Source: Nitrospirae bacterium RBG_13_39_12
GTDB taxonomy: Bacteria; Nitrospirota; Thermodesulfovibrionia; Thermodesulfovibrionales; SM23-35
Assembly: GCA_001805125.1 (NCBI GenBank)
Contig: MHEF01000103.1
Coordinates: 1-5,698 of the forward strand
DNA: 5,698 nucleotides
Reading direction: 5' to 3'
The notes under the pieces were generated by a model. The model worked only from the letters and a program-made list of their open reading frames with translations, did not search any database and was not told the origin of the DNA. Positions 1 through 5,134 of this stretch are shown here, in pieces. The translations under genes and the position numbers were made by a program. Numbering within the stretch: the stretch's first letter is position 1; every line of letters begins with the position of its first letter.

Positions 1-953
1 AGGTTATTGAATACGCAGTCAGGACCGCTGGTGACCAGAAGAAATTGTCTGCGAGATTCGGCCCTTTAAGAGATTTGCTTATCGAGTCTGACTACTGGGC
101 CAGGGACTCTAAAAGCAACATGATAACTGGAGAACACGTTGAGAGGGCTTTCAATGAAAAGATTCACAGATTAGACCTTGTAGCTGAACGCATTCGTCAG
201 ATGATTACAGATGGAACTATTATGGTTGACGTCGAAGGAGTTGTTGTTGGGCAGGTTAATGGATTGTCCGTTTACGACCTTGGAATATTCAGTTTTGGTC
301 GACCCTCACGAATTACAGCCAAAACCTTTCTAGGGAAACAGGGGGTAATCAATATTGAAAGAGAATCTGAGCTCAGCGGGCCCATTCATAATAAGGGTGT
401 TCTTATTCTATCAGGCTACCTGGGATGGAAATATGCCCAGGATAAACCTCTGTCTCTGTCAGCAAGCATTTGCTTTGAGCAATCATACTCGGGGGTAGAG
501 GGAGATAGTGCCTCTTCAACAGAACTCTATGCTATCCTCTCCAGTATCTCCGACCTTCCTATAAGGCAAGAGATAGCTGTCACTGGTTCGGTAAACCAGA
601 AAGGAGAGGTCCAGCCCATTGGAGGAGTTAACCAAAAAATTGAGGGGTTTTTTGATATATGCAAAGCAAAGGGATTAACAGGTAAACAGGGGGTTCTGAT
701 TCCCCATCAGAATGTCAGAAATCTTATGCTGCGAGAGGATGTGGTTAAGGCAGTACATGAAAACCAATTTCATATTTATGAGGTAAAGACTGTTGATGAA
801 GGTATCGAGATCTTAACAGGCGTCCCTGCTGGAGAAAGACAGCCAGATGGAACCTATCCTGAGGGTGCTGTAAATTATAGAGTTGATAAGCGTCTACGTG
901 AATTGGCTGAAGGGTTGAAGGGATACTATGCTGCTGCACCAGAGACTGTTTAG
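1..953 (+). CDS. Lon-like ATP-dependent protease, C-terminal part (5' end outside window)
   Basis: This is the C-terminal end of a Lon-family serine protease of the large bacterial type in which an AAA ATPase is followed by a Lon_C protease domain (the E. coli YcbZ/LonH-like group). The frame is open from base 3, so the gene begins before the window and any start inside it, such as the TTG at base 45, is an artefact. The first ~70 residues (SARFGPLRDLLIES, then an HVERAF motif) look like the helical end of the ATPase module. The protease domain follows. The catalytic Ser lies in GDSASS (codon 507-509) and the catalytic Lys in GGVNQK (codon 636-638). They are 43 residues apart, the spacing of S679 and K722 in E. 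coli Lon, so the site looks intact. Such proteases degrade cytoplasmic proteins using ATP; the substrate is unknown. The gene ends with TAG and no obvious intrinsic terminator follows, only the palindromic repeat at 968-1037. Confidence 0.9.
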   Translation, partial: VIEYAVRTAGDQKKLSARFGPLRDLLIESDYWARDSKSNMITGEHVERAFNEKIHRLDLVAERIRQMITDGTIMVDVEGVVVGQVNGLSVYDLGIFSFGRPSRITAKTFLGKQGVINIERESELSGPIHNKGVLILSGYLGWKYAQDKPLSLSASICFEQSYSGVEGDSASSTELYAILSSISDLPIRQEIAVTGSVNQKGEVQPIGGVNQKIEGFFDICKAKGLTGKQGVLIPHQNVRNLMLREDVVKAVHENQFHIYEVKTVDEGIEILTGVPAGERQPDGTYPEGAVNYRVDKRLRELAEGLKGYYAAAPETV

Positions 954-967
954 TCACAACTTTACAT

Positions 968-1037
968 TGTCATTGCGAGCCCGAAGGGCGTGGCAGTCTC
1001 AGAGATTGCTTCGTTGCCTGCGCTCCTCGCAATGACA
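968..1037. repeat. 70-bp palindromic interspersed repeat (REP/MITE-like)
   Basis: The element is bounded by perfect 12-bp inverted repeats, TGTCATTGCGAG (968-979) and CTCGCAATGACA (1026-1037). Inside are two smaller hairpins: CCCGAAGGG (980-988), and a 17-base palindrome GCAGTCTCAGAGATTGC (993-1009) with one G-T mismatch. From general knowledge, sequences starting CATTGCGAG and containing CAATCTCAGAGATTG-like cores occur in many copies between genes in several bacterial phyla. Here it fills most of the 113-bp gap between the Lon-like protease and the exported protein. As RNA it could fold into a branched hairpin that attenuates readthrough or protects a 3' end; this is inference. Only one copy is in the window, so multicopy status is not shown here. 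Confidence 0.8.
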
Positions 1038-1066
1038 TGTGAAACAGCCTTGCAGGAACTCCTTCG

Positions 1067-1777
1067 ATGAAAGCTTTAAAGATATTAATTCTCACTACTT
1101 TGTTACTGTATATTTTCCCATCCATCGTATTATCTGAAGTAATTGTCCATGACATGATCTCAGTCAAAGGTAAGAAGGTTATGCTCACCGCTGAGACTAG
1201 AGGGAATTTTTTCACTAAAGGCGGTGAGACTGTAGAATTCTATATCAATAAAAAAATAATCGGCAAAACCTTATCAGGCGGGGATGGCCTTGCATTTACA
1301 GAGTTTATTCCATCATATACCGGTATATACCATATAACAGCAAAATCAGGCGGTGATAAAAGCAATGGTTTGCTTCTTTCCTTAAAAAAAGATGCCTGTA
1401 TTGTTTTTATTGATATAGAAGACAGCTTATTTGAAGGGCTATTTTCAAAAACTCCTAGAACAGGTAGTCAGAAAACAATAAAAATAATCTCTGGTAAGTT
1501 TCCTGTAGTATTTCTTCAGACAGGAGTTTTTGGTACGAATACCATAAAGTTATGGCTTAAAGAGAATAAGTTTATAGATTCACCAGTGATTCCATGGAGA
1601 CAAGGAGCAATATTTGATGAGATAAGTGAAAAAGGCCTGAGGATTAAAGCTATAATCGGCAGTCAATCTGTTATTGAATCTGCAAAGACATACAAGCCTA
1701 AATCATTCAGCTTCGGGGAAACAGAGGATGCAGAGGAAGTGAAGGACTGGGAGGAGATTGGGAAGAAGTTGAAATAG
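1067..1777 (+). CDS. Exported protein with Ig-like region and degenerate HAD-like region
   Basis: The 236-residue product begins with a typical Sec signal peptide: MKALK, then a hydrophobic stretch to about residue 22, with a likely cut after VLS (residue 23). The mature protein should therefore be periplasmic or secreted; no lipobox cysteine is seen. Residues ~24-107 are rich in beta strands and resemble a bacterial Ig-like domain (VKGKKVMLTAET, then TGIYHITAKSGG). Residues ~111-215 resemble a HAD-superfamily fold: FIDIEDSL (114-121) sits where DxDxT motif I would be, VVFLQTG (147-153) where motif II would be, and KAIIGSQSVIESA (194-206) where the acidic motif IV would be. Motif I has E for the second D and the motif IV acids are missing, so a phosphatase activity is doubtful. 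The ATG at 1067 follows AGGA (1054-1057) by 9 bases. No promoter is evident after the repeat, so it may be read through from the protease gene. A terminator follows at 1801. The function is not known. Confidence 0.8.
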   Translation: MKALKILILTTLLLYIFPSIVLSEVIVHDMISVKGKKVMLTAETRGNFFTKGGETVEFYINKKIIGKTLSGGDGLAFTEFIPSYTGIYHITAKSGGDKSNGLLLSLKKDACIVFIDIEDSLFEGLFSKTPRTGSQKTIKIISGKFPVVFLQTGVFGTNTIKLWLKENKFIDSPVIPWRQGAIFDEISEKGLRIKAIIGSQSVIESAKTYKPKSFSFGETEDAEEVKDWEEIGKKLK

Positions 1778-1800
1778 TTTCGGTTACTTAATAAATTGGC

Positions 1801-1833
1801 TACAGTAAAAGCCGATAGTTTTACTGTATTTTT
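1801..1833 (+). terminator. Rho-independent terminator
   Basis: A perfect 10-bp stem, TACAGTAAAA (1801-1810) with TTTTACTGTA (1819-1828), encloses an 8-base loop and is followed directly by five T residues (1829-1833). It lies 23 bases past the stop of the exported-protein gene and should end that transcript. The stem is AT-rich, so termination may be partial. No T tract is present on the other side, so it is not clearly bidirectional. Confidence 0.8.
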
Positions 1834-1856
1834 GTGTCCTTGTATCTTTTTGGTGA

Positions 1857-1886
1857 TTGACAGAATTACCATCGAGAATAAATAAT
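1857..1886 (+). promoter_or_regulatory. Sigma-70-type promoter for the radical SAM gene
   Basis: A perfect -35 box TTGACA (1857-1862) is followed after 18 bases by AATAAT (1881-1886), a 5/6 match to the -10 box. The start of transcription would fall at about 1892-1894, at the ATG of the next gene. It sits just after the upstream terminator, which fits a new transcription unit. Confidence 0.5.
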
Positions 1887-1891
1887 TAAAC

Positions 1892-2818
1892 ATGATAAGG
1901 CGATATAACTCTTTCGGATCATACATAAAAAAACGATTCGGCATCACTGTCTATAAGGTTAATGTAGATGCTGGCTTTACATGTCCGAATAGAGACGGAA
2001 CAATCAGCACTTCTGGTTGCATTTTTTGTAATAACGATAGTTTCAGGCCGAATTCATGTACATCTAGTCTCTCTATAAGTGAACAGATTAAAAACGGCAT
2101 GGTACATATTAAAAAAAGATACAAGGCAGAAAAATTTCTTGTTTACTTCCAACCGTACACAAATACCTATGCTCCTGTTAATGAATTAGAACGTCTCTAT
2201 CGAGAGGCTCTGTCCGAGCCTTCTGTTATAGGGCTTGCAATAGGCACAAGACCAGACACTGTAGATAAAGAAAAGATTGAACTTTTAGAATCTCTATCAG
2301 AAAAATATTTTATTCTCATTGAGTATGGTATGCAATCAATATATGAAAAGACTCTCGAATTCATAAACCGTGGCCATACTTATAGTACATTTCTCAAGAC
2401 CCTTGATCTTACAAAAGGAAGAGGGATATTTATTGGAGCACATGTTATAGTTGGATTTCCTACAGAAACAAGAGAAGAGATGCTCTCAATTGCTGATGAG
2501 GTTTCACATATTCCGATTGATTTTCTCAAGATACACCAGCTTCAGGTAATAAAAAATACCCCTCTCGAGATTATATACAAAAAAACTCCATTTCATGTCT
2601 TCGGATATGAAGAATATCTTGAGTTTGTTACCGAATTCATAGAAAGGCTTTCTCCTCGAATAGTCTTGCAGAGGTTATTTGCGACTGCACCCGATAGTAT
2701 CCTTATAGCACCGCACTGGGGTAAAATGAGACAGGAGATTTTGAGAGACATAGAAAAAAGGTTCGAATTGAAAAACACCTATCAGGGGAAAAAAATGACA
2801 ATCCACGCAAAGATATAA
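1892..2818 (+). CDS. TIGR01212-family radical SAM protein (YhcC/YtqA-like)
   Basis: The 308-residue product matches the TIGR01212 radical SAM family, which has a C-terminal Elp3-like character, and has almost the length of E. coli YhcC. The 4Fe-4S cluster cysteines are C31, C43 and C46 in TCPNRDGTISTSGCIFC, the Cx11Cx2C spacing typical of this family rather than the common CxxxCxxC. Other conserved blocks are YFQPYTNTYAP (85-95), IGTRPDTV (117-124), IEYGMQS (143-149), INRGHTY (158-164), VIVGFPTETREEM (185-197) and FLKIHQLQVIKNTPLE (211-226). The Bacillus relative YtqA has been linked to tRNA wobble-uridine (mnm5s2U-type) modification; I recall this from the literature and cannot check it, and transfer to this protein is tentative. 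The start at 1892 is supported because the family begins only a few residues before the KRFG block. No Shine-Dalgarno sequence is visible before it, and the promoter overlaps the start region. The next gene follows after 3 bases, probably in the same transcript. Confidence 0.93.
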   Translation: MIRRYNSFGSYIKKRFGITVYKVNVDAGFTCPNRDGTISTSGCIFCNNDSFRPNSCTSSLSISEQIKNGMVHIKKRYKAEKFLVYFQPYTNTYAPVNELERLYREALSEPSVIGLAIGTRPDTVDKEKIELLESLSEKYFILIEYGMQSIYEKTLEFINRGHTYSTFLKTLDLTKGRGIFIGAHVIVGFPTETREEMLSIADEVSHIPIDFLKIHQLQVIKNTPLEIIYKKTPFHVFGYEEYLEFVTEFIERLSPRIVLQRLFATAPDSILIAPHWGKMRQEILRDIEKRFELKNTYQGKKMTIHAKI

Positions 2819-2821
2819 TTA

Positions 2822-3274
2822 ATGAAAAAAATAATTGCAGTTGTAGGTGGGAGGAGAACTGAAAAAGCGCTTCTTAAAGAAGCTGAAGAGGTTGGAAGGT
2901 TAATTGCCAGGAAAGGAGCCAACCTCGTATGCGGAGGCCTTGGAGGCGTTATGGAAGCTGCTTCGAGAGGTGCGAAATCAGAGGGCGGATTGACTGTGGG
3001 GATTCTTCCTCAAAATGACTCTAAAGACACAAATCAGTACATTGACATCCCTGTAGCAACTGGATTGGGAATCGGCAGAAATGTTATTATAGCCCGTACA
3101 GCTGATGCATTAATAGCAGTTGGTGGTGCCTACGGTACCCTTTCAGAAATTGCATTTGCTCTGCAGATAGGGAAACCAGTTGTAGGCATTAAGACATGGG
3201 ATATTAAAGGTGTCATCAGTGTTGAAAATGCAGTTGAGGCAGTAAACAAGGTGTTCGAACTTTTAGAGTTTTAG
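2822..3274 (+). CDS. TIGR00725/LOG-type Rossmann nucleotide-binding protein
   Basis: This 150-residue protein belongs to the SLOG/'lysine decarboxylase-like' Rossmann superfamily, best fitting the short TIGR00725 group. The order is an N-terminal strand IIAVVGG (4-10), the glycine motif CGGLGGVMEAASRGA (37-51), VGILP (59-63), GLGIGRNVIIA (81-91), and GGAYGTLSEI (101-110), which corresponds to the PGGxGTxxE phosphate/ribose-binding motif. Y stands before GT as in many relatives, and V rather than P precedes the GG. It is complete and cytoplasmic. Relatives include cytokinin-activating LOG phosphoribohydrolases and molybdenum-cofactor carrier proteins, but the specific ligand of this small group is not established. 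It starts 3 bases after the radical SAM gene with no clear ribosome binding site, which suggests translational coupling. I see no hairpin terminator in the 69 bases before the tRNA. Confidence 0.9.
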   Translation: MKKIIAVVGGRRTEKALLKEAEEVGRLIARKGANLVCGGLGGVMEAASRGAKSEGGLTVGILPQNDSKDTNQYIDIPVATGLGIGRNVIIARTADALIAVGGAYGTLSEIAFALQIGKPVVGIKTWDIKGVISVENAVEAVNKVFELLEF

Positions 3275-3328
3275 TTTTTCTGGTTTTACCTTTAACCTTT
3301 ATTGAGTTTCGAATTTAAAATTTAGAAA

Positions 3329-3334
3329 TTTAAT
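3329..3334 (+). promoter_or_regulatory. Possible -10 box of the tRNA-Arg promoter
   Basis: TTTAAT (3329-3334) would place the transcription start at about 3341, just ahead of the tRNA 5' end at 3344. The only -35-like word upstream, TTGAGT (3302-3307), is 21 bases away, which is too far for a standard promoter. The region is very AT-rich, so the match has limited weight. Confidence 0.3.
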
Positions 3335-3343
3335 CTATTCAGT

Positions 3344-3420
3344 GCCCCCTTAGCTCAGTAGGATAGAGCACAGGTTTCCTAAACCTGGTGTCGCAGGTTC
3401 AATTCCTGCAGGGGGTACCA
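3344..3420 (+). tRNA. tRNA-Arg(CCT)
   Basis: A complete cloverleaf can be folded by eye. The acceptor stem is GCCCCCT (3344-3350) with AGGGGGT (3410-3416), with a G-T pair at the end. The D stem is GCTC (3353-3356) with GAGC (3366-3369). The anticodon stem is CAGGT (3371-3375) with ACCTG (3383-3387), around the loop TTCCTAA with anticodon CCT at 3378-3380, which reads the AGG codon. The variable loop is GTGTC, and the T stem is GCAGG (3393-3397) with CCTGC (3405-3409) around TTCAATT. The discriminator is A and the CCA end is encoded (3418-3420). The gene is intact although an integrative element has inserted at its 3' end, as is usual when the element restores the tRNA sequence. Confidence 0.97.
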
Positions 3421-4438
3421 TATTTTTCAAGGACTTACAAGCCTCTTCCGTAAAGTCTTTTAACCAAGTGTCCATACAGGTGTCCATCCTTCCTTCCAGC
3501 TTTTTCACCTCCTCTTTTAAAAATGATTTTACTAAATGGCCATAATGCCTTATGGTCGTCTCAATGGATGCATGATCCATCCACTTTTGAACAGTTGGTA
3601 AAGAGATACCTGCCATAACACAATTAGCACCAAAAGTATGTCTCAAGTCATGAATAACCACATCTTTTAAACCGGCCCTTATAACCGCAGACTGAAAAGA
3701 ACGTCTGAAATTTTTGAATGGGCTACCCTTGCTATCACAGAAGACGTAATCTCCCCTTTTGGGTAATGACCGCAGAACAGTCAAGGCATGTATCCCTAAA
3801 TCTATGTAACGATCTTTATTGTATTTGGCAATTTCAGCTCTAACATGTAATAAATTATTCTCATAATCAATGTCAGACCATTTAAGGGTTAACAGTTCTC
3901 CCTTCCTACGCCCTGTAGTCAAATCAAAAATGACCATTGCTTGAAGGTATGGAGCTTTTTTCTCTTTATCACACGCAATGATCAAAGCTTTTTGCTCCCA
4001 TTTCTCCAAAGTCCTCTTTCTTTCCTTCATTCTGAATCTTTTAACTTTGTGAACCGGATTTATTAAAGCCTTATTCCATTCAATAGCTTTAGTGAAAATG
4101 CCGCTTAGCGTATTAAGCTCGTTGTTTATCGTATTTTCAGCAACCTTCCCCATCCGTTCTTTCTTGTATATTTCGACCATCCTGGAATTGATCTCATGCA
4201 GGAACTTATCACCGAAATACTTTTTCAATTTATTACAGATGCCCTTAATATTAGCCTCGTACTTTGAGCCTTTTGCATGGATAGGGATATAGTCATTATC
4301 TACAAAATCGGAGAATTTGATTTTAGGCACGTATCTCTCAGGGAGCTTTTTTCTGTGAGCGACTTCATCCAGCTTATTAGTAAGATATTCTTTTGCAAAG
4401 GAATGAGAACTGCTACCGGTACTCTCCCTTTTTCTCAT
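3350..4438 (-). CDS. int: Tyrosine recombinase/integrase of the element
   Basis: The protein inserts and excises the element by site-specific recombination, most likely at the neighbouring tRNA-Arg. From the ATG at 4438 it has 362 residues. A SAM-like core-binding domain spans ~41-130 and the catalytic domain ~145-315. The active-site set is complete: R178 (TTGRRKGEL), K205 (AKYNKDR), H263 and R266 (HDLRH), H289 (MDHAS) and the nucleophile Y299 (RHYGH). Coding sequence clearly continues upstream of this ATG: bases 4439-4480 read NRHIYWIDYYDENG, the usual N-terminal arm-binding strand region, up to an in-frame TAG at 4481-4483 with no ATG, GTG or TTG. The true start may thus be the ATT at 4469-4471, or the gene may have lost its first few residues. 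At the other end the frame runs through the tRNA, and the last 22 residues after M340 come from its antisense strand. The stop is at 3350-3352. The gene is last in the RHH-xis-int operon. Confidence 0.92.
   Translation of the reverse strand: MRKRESTGSSSHSFAKEYLTNKLDEVAHRKKLPERYVPKIKFSDFVDNDYIPIHAKGSKYEANIKGICNKLKKYFGDKFLHEINSRMVEIYKKERMGKVAENTINNELNTLSGIFTKAIEWNKALINPVHKVKRFRMKERKRTLEKWEQKALIIACDKEKKAPYLQAMVIFDLTTGRRKGELLTLKWSDIDYENNLLHVRAEIAKYNKDRYIDLGIHALTVLRSLPKRGDYVFCDSKGSPFKNFRRSFQSAVIRAGLKDVVIHDLRHTFGANCVMAGISLPTVQKWMDHASIETTIRHYGHLVKSFLKEEVKKLEGRMDTCMDTWLKDFTEEACKSLKNMVPPAGIEPATPGLGNLCSILLS
3371..3420 (+). other. Probable attachment site core (attL) in the 3' half of tRNA-Arg
   Basis: Tyrosine integrases of tRNA-associated elements usually recombine between the anticodon arm and the 3' end of the tRNA. 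Here the integrase gene lies directly beside and overlapping the tRNA, so the 3' half from the anticodon stem to CCA is the expected identity block. No second copy of this sequence is present before 5698, so the other junction is outside the window. The exact crossover cannot be placed from one end. Confidence 0.65.
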
Positions 4439-4499
4439 ACCGTTTTCGTCATAGTAGTCGATCCAATAAATATGACGATTCTAGGATTTATTAAGCTTC

Positions 4500-4688
4500 T
4501 TAAAGATTGCCATTCTTTGGAGGCACTCCCTTTTTCAGAAGTTCATCAACGTATGATTCGGGGAATCTAGGACGGCTACTGAATGGAATCGGCTTAATTC
4601 TTCCTTGCATTTTCCATGCTCTCAGAGTCTGCACTTGAAATCCTGTCAACTCAGCAAGTTGTTTATAATCTAAAAGCTTTTCAGGCAT
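4500..4688 (-). CDS. Excisionase-like MerR/HTH_17 DNA-binding protein
   Basis: The 62-residue product is a small winged-helix DNA-binding protein of the HTH_17/AlpA-excisionase type. The helix-turn-helix is YKQLAELTGFQVQTLRAW (8-25), followed by a basic wing (QGRIKPIPFSSRPRF, 28-42) and a short helix SYVDELLKKG (45-54). Proteins of this kind, encoded directly upstream of a tyrosine integrase, usually act as excisionases (recombination directionality factors) or as activators of int. The ATG at 4688 lies 2 bases after the stop of the RHH gene, with AGGGA about 13 bases upstream inside that gene, so translational coupling is likely. It ends 61 bases before the first ATG of int, and that interval contains integrase-like codons. 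Confidence 0.85.
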   Translation of the reverse strand: MPEKLLDYKQLAELTGFQVQTLRAWKMQGRIKPIPFSSRPRFPESYVDELLKKGVPPKNGNL

Positions 4689-4690
4689 AA

Positions 4691-4990
4691 TTAATCTTTA
4701 TTCCCTTTTGTCTCTCTTTTTATTCTTTCAACTATAGGAGCCCCTTTTATAATGTTTTCGATTTGTGATGTTCTAGCAGCTTGTCTAAACATTGACCCCC
4801 AAAAAGCCAAATTATTTCTGATACCGAAATCAGATTTCTTTAGATGCGGTAACGCTTCATTTAGGTCTTTAATATATGTTCGCATTACAAAACCTATATT
4901 TAACTCTGGATCACCATAGTCAGATAAAAATTTTCTCAGCTTTTCGTACTCTTCCTCATCTAACCTTATTGAGTAATTCTTTAACGCCAT
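4691..4990 (-). CDS. Ribbon-helix-helix-type DNA-binding protein, probable operon regulator
   Basis: The 99-residue product starts with a short strand and two helices typical of ribbon-helix-helix (CopG/Arc-like) proteins: KNYSIRLDEEEYEKLRKFL (4-22), then PELNIGFVMRTYIKDLNEAL (28-47). The C-terminal half (~50-99) is helical-looking and basic at the end (IVERIKRETKGNKD), and I do not recognise it; it might bind a partner or help to form oligomers. RHH proteins in such positions usually repress their own operon or help mobilisation (MobC-like accessory proteins); the first is favoured here because of the divergent promoter pair just upstream. The start is well supported by AGGAGGG (4998-5004), 7 bases before the ATG. 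It is the first gene of the minus-strand operon with the excisionase-like gene and int. Confidence 0.75.
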   Translation of the reverse strand: MALKNYSIRLDEEEYEKLRKFLSDYGDPELNIGFVMRTYIKDLNEALPHLKKSDFGIRNNLAFWGSMFRQAARTSQIENIIKGAPIVERIKRETKGNKD

Positions 4991-4997
4991 GTCCCAA

Positions 4998-5004
4998 CCC
5001 TCCT
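4998..5004 (-). promoter_or_regulatory. Strong ribosome binding site of the RHH gene
   Basis: On the minus strand AGGAGGG lies 7 bases before the ATG at 4990. It is the best Shine-Dalgarno sequence on the minus strand and fixes this start; the two downstream genes have much weaker sites. Confidence 0.85.
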
Positions 5005-5042
5005 ATCTAAAAAAGTAATGTATTAGCATTTCATTTGTACTA

Positions 5043-5071
5043 ATTAAAGCATACTATTTAAAATTTGTCAA
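5043..5071 (-). promoter_or_regulatory. Sigma-70 promoter of the RHH-xis-int operon
   Basis: On the minus strand, TTGACA (5071-5066) is followed by a 17-base spacer and TTTAAT (5048-5043), with TG one base upstream of the -10 box, which makes it an extended -10. All elements are close to consensus. Transcription should start near 5036, giving a leader of about 46 bases before the RHH start codon. Confidence 0.75.
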
Positions 5072-5072
5072 T

Positions 5073-5086
5073 AGGAATTTTTTCCT
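5073..5086. promoter_or_regulatory. Palindrome between the divergent promoters, possible operator
   Basis: AGGAA (5073-5077) and TTCCT (5082-5086) form a 5-bp inverted repeat around TTTT. It lies just upstream of the -35 box of the minus-strand promoter and in the spacer of the plus-strand promoter. A protein bound here could control both; the RHH or HTH protein encoded next door is the natural candidate. The repeat is short and could be chance in AT-rich DNA. Confidence 0.35.
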
Positions 5087-5088
5087 TA

Positions 5089-5097
5089 TGTTATAAT
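5089..5097 (+). promoter_or_regulatory. Extended -10 promoter of the cargo genes
   Basis: TGTTATAAT contains a perfect -10 box TATAAT (5092-5097) with the TGn extension, which can work without a strong -35 box. The nearest -35-like word, TTGTCA (5065-5070), is 21 bases away and is probably not used. Transcription would start near 5104, about 30 bases before the first cargo start codon. Confidence 0.65.
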
Positions 5098-5134
5098 TTT
5101 TTTAACTTTTTCATGTGTATTCTTAGGAGGTATC

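Noticed and set aside
45..47. TTG as the start of the Lon-like protease gene
   Set aside because: The frame is open back to base 3 with sequence that fits the family, so the gene is cut by the window edge and this codon is internal.
745..957. Minus-strand open frame at the end of the protease gene
   Set aside because: It is a shadow of the conserved protease domain on the other strand.
970..1215. Minus-strand open frame covering the palindromic repeat and the start of the exported-protein gene
   Set aside because: Its C-terminal part is only the translation of the repeat, and the rest is antisense to a gene with a clear signal peptide and ribosome binding site.
1663..1947. Minus-strand open frame crossing the terminator and the start of the radical SAM gene
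   Set aside because: It spans a terminator and two supported plus-strand genes and shows no recognisable motif.
2593..2778. Minus-strand open frame at the end of the radical SAM gene
   Set aside because: It is antisense to conserved coding sequence and has no recognisable motif.
4092..4292. Plus-strand open frame inside int
   Set aside because: It is entirely antisense to the integrase and has no ribosome binding site or recognisable domain.
4277..4570. Plus-strand open frame over the int/xis junction
   Set aside because: It lies antisense to well-supported integrase and excisionase-like coding sequence and resembles no known protein.
5065..5070. TTGTCA as the -35 box of the cargo promoter
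   Set aside because: The gap to TATAAT is 21 bases, too long; the extended -10 TGTTATAAT explains the promoter better.
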